The notes below the pieces were generated by a model that was not told the DNA's origin, ran no database searches, and saw only the letters and a program-made list of their open reading frames with translations. Below, piece after piece: positions 1 through 9,500 of a DNA stretch of 64,000 bases; position 1 is the first letter of the stretch; each line of letters opens with the position of its first letter. The DNA is from Gammaproteobacteria bacterium (GTDB taxonomy: Bacteria; Pseudomonadota; Gammaproteobacteria; Pseudomonadales; Azotimanducaceae): positions 1-64,000 of the forward strand of contig JAPOVK010000040.1 of the NCBI GenBank assembly GCA_026708185.1, read 5' to 3'. Both the position numbers and the translations under genes were made by a program.

Positions 1-60
1 TCAGGCTACTTTCGACTGCAATTTCAGACGGTTAGGACCTTCCGGACGAGAACTAACTAA
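1..60 (-). repeat. Insertion-sequence end, copy 1
   Basis: This 60-bp block recurs in the same orientation at 41090-41149 with 54 of 60 bases identical. At the second copy a transposase-like N-terminus (starting MRTTRTTQTSLFD) reads away from it to the left, so the block is probably the right end of an element whose body lies left of this window. The repeat match stops at base 60, and the stop codon of the next gene (57-59) lies inside it, so the element probably inserted into the last codons of that gene. Confidence 0.7.
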
Positions 61-2882
61 AAGCCTGCGGTCGCTCCCTCCTCGTTAAGCGTCACCAATC
101 CGGCGTCGCCGTCGATGGTGATGGACTGACCATGCTCGATACGGACGGTGCCGTTGCCCACGCCAAGTACGGCCGGGATGCCGTACTCCCGCGCCACGAT
201 GGAGCCGTGCGCGAGGATGCTGCCCATGTCGGTTACCAGCCCGACCGCGTGCGCAAAGAGCTGCGTCCAAGCCGGCGTGGTGTTCGGGGCGACCAGGATC
301 GAACCGGGCTCCATCTTGTCGAAGTCGTTCGGCGACAGGATGACGCTGGCCCGGGCGGTAACCCGACCCGAGCTCACGGCAAAACCGTTGAGCGCGTCGC
401 CGGACTCGTCGTTGCTGACCTGGGTTTCCTTGAACCTGACGGCCGGGATCTTGCTGGCCTCCTTGGGGATCGTCCCGGGCGGGTGCAAGAGCTTCCGCGC
501 TTCCCGGAGCTCGCGCCGTTCTGCGGCGAGCTTGCCCAGTTCAGGAAGGCTGACCCCCGACTTGCGCGCCTCGATGGCTCTCTCGAGCTCCTCGGTGACC
601 ATGAAGAACGTGTCCTCCGGGTCGAGAAAGGTCCCGGTGCCTACCAAGCGGCGCCCCAGTTCAAACGCCATCGGTCGCAGCACGGGCCAGGTGTAGCCGA
701 AGTAGAACGACGTCTCTTCCCGGATGTGGTTGTACCTGCGTGCAAACCACAGGCGGTATCGGAACTGCCAATAGGTGAGCCCCGAGAGCTTCTTCGAGAC
801 TTCCTCGGACTTCTGGTTCCGAACCGCCGTAGCGCGAGCCTCCTGATCCTTGGGATCGTAGTTCTCGTCCTGCACCATCGACTTCAGGGTTGCGAACGTC
901 GCCGATGGGTCCTCGGCCTGGGTCGGCTCGATGAAGTCGAGGCTGTACCCCTGGTGCCCGTAGACGTCGAAGTAGTCTTGGAGCGCCTTGACGACCGGGG
1001 CACCTTCAGCGTGTTCCTCCAAGGCGTGCCAGAGGAACCTGATGGGCGTTGCGATCACCAGGTAGGTCAGCGCTTCGCTCGTGCGGATGAGCTTCGCGGT
1101 CTCGAACAGGATTGCGTTCGCCTGCAAGGTCTTGGACTCGAACCCGGTGAGGAACTGGCCGCTGATGTAGCGATCGTCCGGCAGGTTCTCGTGCAGGAAG
1201 CACTGCAGCTGATCGTCGGTGGACTTGGCGATTCCGAAAGTGTGGCTGGTGTTGCTCGTCCAGTAGTAGCCCTCCGCGATGCCCATGTCGCGGATGCCGG
1301 CGAGCAGTTCCTCGTCGGTGGCCGTTTGCGGATCCACCTTGCGCCACTTATCGGCCGTACCGACTAGGCGCGGCAAGGCCTCTTCCTGCCAAGCCCGCCA
1401 GCGGGCGTCGTTGTCCTGCGTCTTGTTGTTCGCCACGTACGTCGGGTTGTCCGAAGGGGGCAAGGTCAGATCATGGGCCAGGCTGTCGCCCTCGTAGGCT
1501 GCGGCGACAGCATCGAACTCGGCCTGCTCTCCTGCCGACAACCCCGAACGAAAGAGCGCCATGTCGTAGCGTTCTTCGACGGACTGATCCCCGCGGCTTT
1601 CCCAGATCTGATCGATCATCCGCTTGTGAACGGCCTTCAACTCCTCCTCGGGACTGTTCGGATCGATGTGGTTGTCGGGGTGATCCGCCCGGCAATAGGC
1701 ATAGCCATTGCAGGTCACGAAGAGCGGGCCGCCGCCGACCAGGAAGCTGGGCTGGCCCTTGCGCGGGGCCTCGAGCCCTTCCGTTAGGTAGAGTTCCTCG
1801 AACAGCGGACAGATCGGGTCCGGCATGTTCTCGACGATCTGGCGTCGGCACAGGATCTTGGCGGGAGGCGTGGGTTCCCAGGCCACCTCGATGGGTTGAA
1901 CGGGCAGGTTGGTAACGGGGCGTGATTGCAGCAGGTAGAGATCGTTGTCGACGACCGCCCACTCGATGTCTTGCGGGACGCCGTCGTAAAGCTCCTCGAT
2001 GTCGATTGCGGTCTTCGACAATTGCCGCAGCATGTCGTCGGTCAACGACGACTGTCCGCGACTTGCCGCGTCGACATCGGCGAGCCGGGTGCCCTGGCTG
2101 CCATCCGCGACGATTTGCTGCGCCTTCGGGCCGATGACGGTGTCCGTGGCGCGCAACGTGTCCTTGTCGACGATGTAGGTGTCCGGCGTCACCTGCCCGC
2201 TGACAACGGCTTCGCCAAGGCCGAAGCTCGCGTTGACGACGATTTCCGACCGCTCCCCGGTCGCGGGGTTGGCGGTGAACAGAATGCCCGACACTTGGGA
2301 AGGCACCATGACCTGGACGACCACCGCCATCGCCACCGAGGCCTGGTCGATGCCGTTCTGATGCCGGTAGCTGATGGCTTGCGGCGTCCAAAGGGAAGCC
2401 CAGCATTTGCGCACCGCGGCGATGACCTCTTCCGCACCCCGGACGTTCAGATAGGTCTCCTGCTGGCCGGCGAAGGACAGACCGGGTAAGTCCTCGGCAT
2501 TGGCGGATGAGCGCACGGCCACGGCTGCGTCGGTGAGCGAGCCATAGGCTTCGGCGATCTCCGCGGTGATTTCCGCGGATGGATCGTGGTCGGCGAACAG
2601 GGCCTGTATGGCCTTGGACGCCTGCTCGAAGGACACCCGGCCGTTGTCCACGGCGGGCTTGGCGAGCGACACGATCTCCTGCTGCATGTGGTGCGTCGCA
2701 ACGAAAGAACGGTACGCCGCGGCTGTCACCACGAACCCGCCGGGAACGTTGAAGCCGGCGTTTGCCATTTTCGCGAGCGACTGGCCTTTCCCACCGACGA
2801 CTTCGAGGCCGGCGTGTTCCGGGGCTGCGTTAAGGACCGTGACGTACATGGCTACTCGACTCTCTTGAGGACGCCCGATCAT
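57..2882 (-). CDS. PEP/pyruvate-binding domain protein (PEP synthase or rifampicin phosphotransferase-like)
   Basis: A protein of about 941 aa with the two hallmark parts of the PEP-utilising family. An N-terminal ATP-grasp PEP/pyruvate-binding domain (GGKGQSLAKM near residue 30, then SSANAEDLPGLSFAGQQETY) comes first, and a C-terminal swivelling phosphohistidine domain (GSILAHGSIVAREYGIPAV) comes last, with the phospho-accepting His in the LAHGS context. Such enzymes transfer phosphate from ATP through His to pyruvate or another acceptor. The long middle region does not identify the acceptor, so PEP synthase and antibiotic phosphotransferase both remain possible. The 2882 start has a GAGGGG ribosome site; an ATG at 2849 is the alternative. 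The stop codon is supplied by the insertion-sequence end at 1-60, so the last few residues may not be original. Confidence 0.85.
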   Translation of the reverse strand: MIGRPQESRVAMYVTVLNAAPEHAGLEVVGGKGQSLAKMANAGFNVPGGFVVTAAAYRSFVATHHMQQEIVSLAKPAVDNGRVSFEQASKAIQALFADHDPSAEITAEIAEAYGSLTDAAVAVRSSANAEDLPGLSFAGQQETYLNVRGAEEVIAAVRKCWASLWTPQAISYRHQNGIDQASVAMAVVVQVMVPSQVSGILFTANPATGERSEIVVNASFGLGEAVVSGQVTPDTYIVDKDTLRATDTVIGPKAQQIVADGSQGTRLADVDAASRGQSSLTDDMLRQLSKTAIDIEELYDGVPQDIEWAVVDNDLYLLQSRPVTNLPVQPIEVAWEPTPPAKILCRRQIVENMPDPICPLFEELYLTEGLEAPRKGQPSFLVGGGPLFVTCNGYAYCRADHPDNHIDPNSPEEELKAVHKRMIDQIWESRGDQSVEERYDMALFRSGLSAGEQAEFDAVAAAYEGDSLAHDLTLPPSDNPTYVANNKTQDNDARWRAWQEEALPRLVGTADKWRKVDPQTATDEELLAGIRDMGIAEGYYWTSNTSHTFGIAKSTDDQLQCFLHENLPDDRYISGQFLTGFESKTLQANAILFETAKLIRTSEALTYLVIATPIRFLWHALEEHAEGAPVVKALQDYFDVYGHQGYSLDFIEPTQAEDPSATFATLKSMVQDENYDPKDQEARATAVRNQKSEEVSKKLSGLTYWQFRYRLWFARRYNHIREETSFYFGYTWPVLRPMAFELGRRLVGTGTFLDPEDTFFMVTEELERAIEARKSGVSLPELGKLAAERRELREARKLLHPPGTIPKEASKIPAVRFKETQVSNDESGDALNGFAVSSGRVTARASVILSPNDFDKMEPGSILVAPNTTPAWTQLFAHAVGLVTDMGSILAHGSIVAREYGIPAVLGVGNGTVRIEHGQSITIDGDAGLVTLNEEGATAGF

Positions 2883-2955
2883 AGGGAACCCCTCAACGGC
2901 CGATCAACGAACGGCACGCGGGACACGCACGAAGATCACCCGAAACTGAAGTGGA

Positions 2956-3755
2956 TCAGAAGACTTCCACGTCGATATTCGCGTTCGCCAGCGCTTCCCG
3001 CTCGTCGGCTTGCCAAGGACGGTGGGCAGGCTTGTCCCGCTTCGTCGTTGGCCCGGAGCACACAAGAATGTACGCCCGGCGCGGATTCGCGGTCGTGTTC
3101 GGCGCGGTGTAGTGCAAGGTTCGACTGTGGTGGAAGGTCGCGCCACCCGGCGGAAGCGGACAGGCAACGGCCTTGGTCGGATCGACGTCATCGGCCACTA
3201 ATCCGTGAATCAACGGATCGTTGTTGATGTGGCGATGCCAGCGGACGTCCTCCTTGTGCGACCCCGGGATGAACTGCATGCAGCCACTTTCCAAGGTCGC
3301 CGGGTCCAAGGTCATCCAGACGCTCAAGCTGTTCAGATGAACGTCGGGATTCCAGTACGCCTCGTCCTGATGCCAAGGTGTTTCGGCGCCGTACAGCGCA
3401 GGCTTGAAGATCATGTGTCCGCCCGCAGTTACCTTTTCGTCAATCCCAAGCAGCTGCGTGCCAAGCCTGATCGCGTTTTGGTAGTACTGGCTTTCGCGGA
3501 GCTCCGGGAACCGAAAGTCCGGGCCAAGCACCTGCGGGAGCAGCTCACGGCCCTTGTGTGCCCGTGGGGCGGCTAAGTCGTAGTAGAGACCCTTCCCTCG
3601 CCGGCCCGTTCGATGAAGAGCTGGTCGTAGATGCCCTTGAGCCACGCGACTTCCTCGTCGGCTGTTATGCGTTCGATGCGGAGAAACCCGTTGTCTCGAA
3701 AGAAAGCGATCTGTTCTCGCGTCAGATCCACTTGATAGGTCGGCTTCTGGCTCAC
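2956..3755 (-). pseudogene. Phytanoyl-CoA dioxygenase family protein, frameshifted
   Basis: Fe(II)/2-oxoglutarate-dependent PhyH-family oxygenase in two reading frames. The first 57 or so codons (GTG start at 3755, preceded by GGAG) encode the usual N-terminal helix region containing IAFFRDNGFLRIERI. One base is missing near 3593, and the rest continues in the next frame to a TGA at 2956. The second part carries the iron-binding HQDE motif (PWHQDEAYW), GSHKED, and the distal His region (HHSRTLHY) followed by RRAYILV, so only the frame is broken. The joined product would be about 265 aa, normal for the family. It is either a recent pseudogene or a one-base sequencing error. Confidence 0.8.
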
Positions 3756-3816
3756 CGTCTAACTCCGGTCTTGCGCTACAGTTCCGGGGACTCCTGCAAC
3801 GTCAGACGTACTATAG

Positions 3817-5676
3817 ATGACCCGTTTCCCGGCGGCACTCGCCGCGACTGTCGTCGCCCTCGTCGTGCCCGCGGGCGAACCCCGGCACGGCTTCTCCTAT
3901 TTCGGCGACCTGAAGTATCCAAGGGACATGGCTCATTTCGACTACGCGAACCCCGACGCACCGAAGGGGGGCGTGGCGCGGATGCCCATGATCGGCACCT
4001 TCAACAACCTGCATGCCTTCATCGACAAGGGCATCCTCGCCGTGTACCTCGACCCGAGATTGGGCGGACTGCTCTACGACCCGCTCCTCGCGCAGTCGGA
4101 GGACGAGCTGGCGTCCTACTACGGCAAGCTCGCCGAAACCGTGGAGGTCGCCGACGACTTGAGCTCCGTTACGTACACGTTGCGAGACAACGCGCATTGG
4201 CACGACGGTACGCCCGTGACGGTCGCCGACGTGCTATGGACATTCGACACGATCAAGACGCATGGCGGCGCGAGTTGGAAGAGCAGCTACAGCGACATCG
4301 TGCGCCTGGAACTCAACGGGCCGCGGTCGTTCACCTTCCATTTCCGCGAGTCCATCGAGAAGACGCCGCACCTCGTCATCCAAACCGGCGGGTTCACGCC
4401 GCTGCCGAAACACTACTGGGCGGAGCGCGATTTCGAGGCCACAACCCTCGAACCGCCCCTCGGAAACGGTCCGTACCGGATCGCGCAGGCCGACCCGGGA
4501 CACAAGGTCGCCCTCGAGCGGGTGGTCGACTACTGGGGCCGCGACCTCAACGTCAACGTCGGCCATTTCAACTTCGACCGCATCGAGGCGCTCTATTTCT
4601 TCGACACGAGCGTCATGTTGCAGGCGCTTCGAGCCGGCGTGCTCGACTACTACCGGGACCAGAACGAAAGCTTCTTCGCCACCGCCTACGACTTCGACGC
4701 CTTCCACGAGGGCCTGTTCAAGAAGGAGACGTACACCATGGGCCAGTCCTACGGCATGCACTGGGCCGTCGTCTTCAATACGCGCAAGCCGTTGTTCCAG
4801 GATATCCGCGTCCGGGAAGCCCTGACGCTCGCGTACAACTTCGAGTGGGCGAACCGGGTCTACTGGCACGACGGCATGGAACGGAACAACTCGTTCTTCG
4901 TGCGCTCCGGACTGCAGGCAACCGGTAAGCCGTCCGAGGCCGAAACAGAGGTCCTCGCGCCCTATCGAGATCAACTCCCCGCACGCGTGTTCACCCATCC
5001 CGTGCCCCTGCCGCGCAACCCGGCGTACGGGCGCAACCGCGAAACCTTGCAGGAGGCGGACAGGCTGCTTCGGGAAGCGGGCTGGGTCGTCAACGACTTC
5101 GAGCGCGTCAACAAGGCCACAGGCGAGCCGCTGCGCTTCGAGTTCGTGGTCACCTACGGCGACCATGAACGCATGCTGGTGCCGTTCGTCGATAACCTCA
5201 AGCGGCTGGGCATCCATGCGCCGTTGCGCAAGATCGAGAACAACCTGATGGTCAACCGGCTGCGCAACTACGACTACGACGTGACGGTGCGCAAGTTCTA
5301 CACGTTCAGGATTCCGTTCCCGGCGCGCATGCGCAGCCAGTTCACATCCCGCTACGCGGACCTGCCGAACATGACGAACTACGCCGGGATCAAGAACCCG
5401 GTGGTCGACGCCCTGGTCGAGAAGGTCACCCAGGCAAGGACCGAAGCGCAGATGAACATGGCGGGACGTGCCCTGGATCGCGTGCTGCTGTGGAACTTCT
5501 ACATGATTCCCGACGGCCATCCTCGCGGCCGCCACCTGGTCTACTGGGACCGGTTCGGGCACCCGCCGCTGGGTCTGCCGCACATGAACTGGACCGGCTT
5601 CCCCAGGCTCTGGTGGATCGACGAGGCCAAGAGCGCCCGCGTCGATGCGGGAATCGCGGCGCTGAAGGACGGTTAG
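3817..5676 (+). CDS. yejA: Peptide ABC transporter substrate-binding protein, YejA-like
   Basis: A 619-aa periplasmic binding protein of solute-binding family 5. A short hydrophobic N-terminus (LAATVVALVVPAG) is followed by the YejA-type opening HGFSYFGDLKYP and FDYANPDAPKGG, with domain motifs such as HDGTPVTVADVLWTFD. YejA captures oligopeptides or microcin C-type peptide-nucleotides for the YejBE permease. It starts a three-gene run: yejB begins 70 bp downstream and yejE overlaps yejB. It is divergent from the PhyH gene, with a 61-bp spacer likely to hold both promoters. Length and order match canonical yejA. Confidence 0.9.
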   Translation: MTRFPAALAATVVALVVPAGEPRHGFSYFGDLKYPRDMAHFDYANPDAPKGGVARMPMIGTFNNLHAFIDKGILAVYLDPRLGGLLYDPLLAQSEDELASYYGKLAETVEVADDLSSVTYTLRDNAHWHDGTPVTVADVLWTFDTIKTHGGASWKSSYSDIVRLELNGPRSFTFHFRESIEKTPHLVIQTGGFTPLPKHYWAERDFEATTLEPPLGNGPYRIAQADPGHKVALERVVDYWGRDLNVNVGHFNFDRIEALYFFDTSVMLQALRAGVLDYYRDQNESFFATAYDFDAFHEGLFKKETYTMGQSYGMHWAVVFNTRKPLFQDIRVREALTLAYNFEWANRVYWHDGMERNNSFFVRSGLQATGKPSEAETEVLAPYRDQLPARVFTHPVPLPRNPAYGRNRETLQEADRLLREAGWVVNDFERVNKATGEPLRFEFVVTYGDHERMLVPFVDNLKRLGIHAPLRKIENNLMVNRLRNYDYDVTVRKFYTFRIPFPARMRSQFTSRYADLPNMTNYAGIKNPVVDALVEKVTQARTEAQMNMAGRALDRVLLWNFYMIPDGHPRGRHLVYWDRFGHPPLGLPHMNWTGFPRLWWIDEAKSARVDAGIAALKDG

Positions 5677-5746
5677 GACTGGACTTGCGGTACCTCGTAC
5701 GAGAACGACTTGCGGACGCGGTCCGCGTACCGCGAGGTAGGCTAGC

Positions 5747-6865
5747 GTGAACGCGCTTCGGAGCCTTTTCGGCTGGCTGACCGGTTCCTACATCGCCCGC
5801 CGCATCCTGCTCATCTTCCCGACCTTGATCGGCATCATGCTGATCAACTTCGCCATCGTGCAGGTCGCCCCGGGCGGCCCCGTGGACCAGGCTATCGCCC
5901 GCGTCACCGGCGAAGGCGTCGCCGTCACCCAAACCATCGGCGGCGCCGGCGGCCCCGTCGATACGGACCCGGGCGCTCGCAGCAGCTACGAGTTCTCCCG
6001 CGGCATCGACCCCGATCTCCTGGCGGAGATCGAGCGGCAATTCGGCTTCGACAAGCCCGCCCACGAGCGCTTCCTCAAGATGCTCGGCGACTACTTCACG
6101 TTCGATTTCGGCGAGAGCTTCTACCAGGACGTCCCTGTAGTCGACCTGGTGATCGACCGGCTCCCTGTGTCGCTGTCGCTCGGCGGTGCGACGCTGCTCA
6201 TCGTCTACCTGGTCTCGCTTCCCTTGGGAATCGGCAAGGCGGTTCGCGACGGCAGCCGCTTCGACGTCCTGACGAGCCTCGTCATCCTGGTCGGCTACGC
6301 CATCCCCGCGTTCGTGCTCGCCATGCTCCTGGTCGTCCTCTTCTGCGGCGGCGAATACTTCGACTGGTTCCCGTTGCGCGGGCTGGTCTCGGAGAACCAC
6401 GCGGAACTCGGACCCGGCGGGCAGATCCTCGATCGGATCGAGCATCTCGCCATGCCGGTCACCGCCATGGCGGTGGGGAGCTTCGCGACGCTGACTCTGC
6501 TCGCCAAGAACTCGTTCCTCGACGAGATAAACAAGCAGTACGTGATGACGGCCCGGGCCAAGGGCTTGCGTCCGGTGCGCGTGCTCTACGGCCACGTCTT
6601 CCGCAACGCCATGCTGATCATCATCAGCGGATTCCCCGCGGCGCTCTTGGGCATCCTGTTCACGGGCGCGGTCCTGATCGAGGTGATCTTCTCGCTGCAC
6701 GGCATCGGCCTGCTCGGCTTCGAGGCCGTGCTGACGCGCGACTACCCGGTCGTATTCGGCACGCTTTTCGTGTTCACGCTCTTAGGGCTAGTCGCGCAGT
6801 TGATCACCGACATCGTCTACACCCTGGTCGATCCCCGGATCGACTTCGAAAGCCGGACCGCATGA
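5747..6865 (+). CDS. yejB: Microcin C/peptide ABC transporter permease YejB
   Basis: A 372-aa inner-membrane permease of the DppB/OppB type. It has an N-terminal membrane helix (ILLIFPTLIGIMLINFAIVQ), a long periplasmic insert typical of YejB, and the cytoplasmic EAA-type loop near the C-terminal half (NKQYVMTARAKGL), which contacts the ATPase. It uses a GTG start preceded by GAGG. Its stop overlaps the yejE start (ATGA), so the two are translationally coupled. Confidence 0.9.
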   Translation: MNALRSLFGWLTGSYIARRILLIFPTLIGIMLINFAIVQVAPGGPVDQAIARVTGEGVAVTQTIGGAGGPVDTDPGARSSYEFSRGIDPDLLAEIERQFGFDKPAHERFLKMLGDYFTFDFGESFYQDVPVVDLVIDRLPVSLSLGGATLLIVYLVSLPLGIGKAVRDGSRFDVLTSLVILVGYAIPAFVLAMLLVVLFCGGEYFDWFPLRGLVSENHAELGPGGQILDRIEHLAMPVTAMAVGSFATLTLLAKNSFLDEINKQYVMTARAKGLRPVRVLYGHVFRNAMLIIISGFPAALLGILFTGAVLIEVIFSLHGIGLLGFEAVLTRDYPVVFGTLFVFTLLGLVAQLITDIVYTLVDPRIDFESRTA

Positions 6866-7881
6866 CCCCCGTCACCCGCCGCCGCTTGATGAACTTCCGC
6901 CGCAACCGGCGCGGGTTCTATTCCCTGGTCCTGTTCACCGCCCTGTTCACGGTGAGCCTGTTCGCGGAGTTCATCGCCAACGACAAGCCGCTCGTGATGT
7001 CCTACGAGGGACAACTGTATTTCCCAATCTTCAAGCGCTACGCCGAGGTCGAGTTCGGTGGCGTTTTCGAGGTCGAGGCCGACTATCGCGAGGCCGAGGT
7101 GGAGCAACTGATCGAGGCTGCCGGCGGCTGGATGATCTGGCCGCCGATCCCGTTCAGCCACGACACCATCGACTACGACATCCCCGGACCGACACCCCAC
7201 GCGCCTTCCCGCGAGCACCTCTTCGGTACCGACAACTACGGCAAGGACGTCCTCGCGGCGCTCCTTTATGGCACGCGGCTGTCGTTCCTGTTCGCCATCG
7301 TGCTCACGCTGGCGAGTTCCGTCATCGGCGTGCTCGTCGGCGGCCTGCAGGGCTACTTCGGCGGCAAGATCGACCTCTTCGGCCAGCGCCTGGTCGAGAT
7401 CTGGGCCGGGCTGCCGATGCTGTTCATCCTCATCATCCTGGCAAGCGTGGTCGAGTCCAATGTCTTCTGGCTACTCGGCATCCTCGTGGCGTTCAGTTGG
7501 ATGTCGCTGGTGGGCGTGGTGCGCGCGGAGTTCCTGCGCGCCCGGACCCTGCCCTTCGTCACCGCGGCGCGGGCGTTGGGCGTGCCGAATGCAGCCATCA
7601 TGGTCCGCCACGTCCTGCCGAACGCCATGGTCGCGACGATCACCTTCCTGCCGTTCATCCTGACGGGATCGATCACGCTGCTCACGTCGCTGGACTTCCT
7701 CGGCTTCGGTCTGCCAACGGACTCGCCGTCCCTCGGCCGACTGCTCGCCCAGGGCCGAACTAACATCCACGCACCCTGGCTCGGTCTGACCACCTTCTTC
7801 ACGCTGGCCGTGATGCTGACACTGCTGATCTTCACGGGCGAGGCCGTCCGCGATGCGTTCGATCCGCGCAAGGAGACTTGA
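6862..7881 (+). CDS. yejE: Microcin C/peptide ABC transporter permease YejE
   Basis: A 339-aa partner permease of the DppC/OppC type. It shows an N-terminal cytoplasmic basic stretch, a first helix, a large periplasmic segment containing HLFGTDNYGKDV (the usual GTD..GrD motif), and the EAA loop FVTAARALGVPNAAIMVRHV. It overlaps yejB by 4 nt. In the canonical operon a double ATPase gene, yejF, follows immediately. Here the next gene is an unrelated antitoxin, so the energising subunit must come from elsewhere or has been lost. Confidence 0.9.
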   Translation: MTPVTRRRLMNFRRNRRGFYSLVLFTALFTVSLFAEFIANDKPLVMSYEGQLYFPIFKRYAEVEFGGVFEVEADYREAEVEQLIEAAGGWMIWPPIPFSHDTIDYDIPGPTPHAPSREHLFGTDNYGKDVLAALLYGTRLSFLFAIVLTLASSVIGVLVGGLQGYFGGKIDLFGQRLVEIWAGLPMLFILIILASVVESNVFWLLGILVAFSWMSLVGVVRAEFLRARTLPFVTAARALGVPNAAIMVRHVLPNAMVATITFLPFILTGSITLLTSLDFLGFGLPTDSPSLGRLLAQGRTNIHAPWLGLTTFFTLAVMLTLLIFTGEAVRDAFDPRKET

Positions 7882-7901
7882 GCTGCAGCTGCGCACTATG
7901 A

Positions 7902-7919
7902 TGCACAATCAGCTGTACA
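7902..7919 (+). promoter_or_regulatory. YefM-type operator (two 6-bp cores)
   Basis: TGTACA at 7914-7919 and the near match TGCACA at 7902-7907 lie 12 bp apart centre to centre, 47 bp before the antitoxin start. As I recall it, the E. coli yefM-yoeB operator has the same layout, with TGTACA cores in adjacent long and short repeats spaced 12 bp. The neighbouring YefM-like gene makes autoregulation likely. Confidence 0.55.
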
Positions 7920-7965
7920 TGACCCCACTTAAGCTCTCGAAGTCTCGAAGGGGTGTCACGCACAC

Positions 7966-8247
7966 ATGCAAGTCGTTCCTTTCACCGAAGCTCGTCGTCG
8001 GCTCAAGTCGATCATCGACCGCGTCGCCAGTGACTCGGACGTGACGATCATCACGCGCCGAGGTGCGGACGATGCCGTCGTGATGTCTCTCGATCATTAC
8101 TCTAGCTTGATGGAGACCGTCCACCTGCTGGGAGTGCCCGCCAATGCGGCGCATTTGGCGGAGTCCATCAAGCAGCACCGGGAAGGCCGGATCGTCAAGC
8201 GCGACCTGTTTGAGGACGACCCCTCGCCGGGGCGGAAAAGCGCCTAA
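7966..8247 (+). CDS. Type II antitoxin, Phd/YefM family
   Basis: A 93-aa protein with the YefM fold signature. It has MQVVPFTEARRRLKSIIDRV at the DNA-binding N-terminus, then ITRRGADDAVVMSLDHYSSLMET, and a C-terminal toxin-wrapping tail resembling YefM (LLGVPANAAHLAESIKQHREG). It normally pairs with the ribosome-dependent RNase YoeB encoded directly downstream. The following 188 bp contain no YoeB or RelE-like sequence in any forward frame. It therefore appears orphaned, while its operator-like sequence upstream persists. Confidence 0.85.
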   Translation: MQVVPFTEARRRLKSIIDRVASDSDVTIITRRGADDAVVMSLDHYSSLMETVHLLGVPANAAHLAESIKQHREGRIVKRDLFEDDPSPGRKSA

Positions 8248-8435
8248 TCCATGGCCACAACTGTGGCGGCACAGCGCGGGCGTACTCCGGCAGGGACGCG
8301 CTAGCACCATCGTGTCGTCTCTGCGCCCATATGGCCCCGAACGACGCTGAACAAGCGCTCAAGACGCGCGGCCGTGCGTGCCCGACCCACGTCCCCATCG
8401 CACACCCCGAAGGCAACGCGCGAATCTAGCCCAAG

Positions 8436-9431
8436 CTAGCCGCCGAGCAACGCCTCGAGGCGCTTGCCAGCGTCCGATGCCGAGCCGCCCGGCATCTGCA
8501 CCATCTGCAATTCAGCACCGGCATCCGCCCGTTCGGCGAGCTGCTCGGCAACCGACGCCATGGGGCCGATGACCTGGATTTCGCGCACCATGTCCGTGGA
8601 GATGGCCGCCATCGCACCGTCCCGGTCGCGAGCGCGCCACGCCTCCCTGGAGGCCGAGACTTCCGGTTCGAAGCCGTTGTCGGCGAGCATGTTCCAGTAG
8701 AAGTCGCCCATGCGGTTGACGTAGTGGAAGAGCGGCTGCCGCGCGGCTTGCCAGAGCGCCTCGTCGTTTGTGCCGTCGAGGACGTAGACGTTGGTGAACG
8801 GGGCGATGGTGACCGAATCCCCCGGCCGCCCCGCTGCGCTTGAGGCGTCGCTCAGGGCTTGGCGCAACGAGGCGAAACGGCCTTTCGGCCAGTGGATCGG
8901 GAAGATCCCGTCGGCGATCTCGCCGGTCTGGACGATGGACTTCGGCGTTATGGCCGCGATGTAGATCGGCACGTGGTCGCGCGGGCGGTCGTAGTCCAGG
9001 CGGAACCCCCGCTGCAGCGAGAAGAGCTCGCCCTCGTACTCGAGGCGCTCGCCCTTGATGAGCGTATTGATGATCTCGACGTATTCCCGGATGCGCCGCA
9101 ACGGCTTCCTGAACGGCACGCCGTGGAAATGCTCGATGACGCGATGGCCGGACGATCCCAAGCCGCACACCATGCGGCCGCCGGAGATCGTCTCCAGGGC
9201 GGCGAACTCCTGGGCGATCGCTCCCGGCGAGCGCGAGTAGACGTTGAGGATGGAGGTGCCGATCTGGATCTTCTCGGTATGCGCCGCCAAGAGCGTCATC
9301 CACGGCACCGTGGACGGTCCCCAAGCCTCGCCGGTGGCCACCAGTTCATAGCCGAGCGATTCCGCAATGCGGACCTTCTCGAGCGCCGCGCGCCAATCGG
9401 CGCCGCCGCCCGCCAGAACTCCAAGCCTCAT
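8436..9431 (-). CDS. LLM-class flavin-dependent oxidoreductase
   Basis: A 331-aa luciferase-like monooxygenase-family (beta/alpha)8 protein. It contains the opening MRLGVLAGGGADW, GWGPSTVPWMTLLAAHT-type central residues, LGTS-like KIQIGTSILNVYSRSP, and GRMVCGLGSSGHRVIEHFHG. The family binds F420 or FMN and oxidises or reduces small organic substrates; this subgroup resembles F420-type enzymes annotated by homology in environmental genomes. GGAG precedes the ATG. It stands alone, so the substrate cannot be predicted. Confidence 0.8.
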   Translation of the reverse strand: MRLGVLAGGGADWRAALEKVRIAESLGYELVATGEAWGPSTVPWMTLLAAHTEKIQIGTSILNVYSRSPGAIAQEFAALETISGGRMVCGLGSSGHRVIEHFHGVPFRKPLRRIREYVEIINTLIKGERLEYEGELFSLQRGFRLDYDRPRDHVPIYIAAITPKSIVQTGEIADGIFPIHWPKGRFASLRQALSDASSAAGRPGDSVTIAPFTNVYVLDGTNDEALWQAARQPLFHYVNRMGDFYWNMLADNGFEPEVSASREAWRARDRDGAMAAISTDMVREIQVIGPMASVAEQLAERADAGAELQMVQMPGGSASDAGKRLEALLGG

Positions 9432-9500
9432 GAAGGTCGCTCCGTCATTCGCAAAGCCGGCTACTGTGATTCAACGCGGTGGCATTGGCAAGCGCCCGAA

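Noticed and set aside
8248-8435. A possible YoeB or RelE toxin after YefM.
   Set aside because: None of the three forward frames shows the RelE fold residues or the C-terminal YHY-like end.
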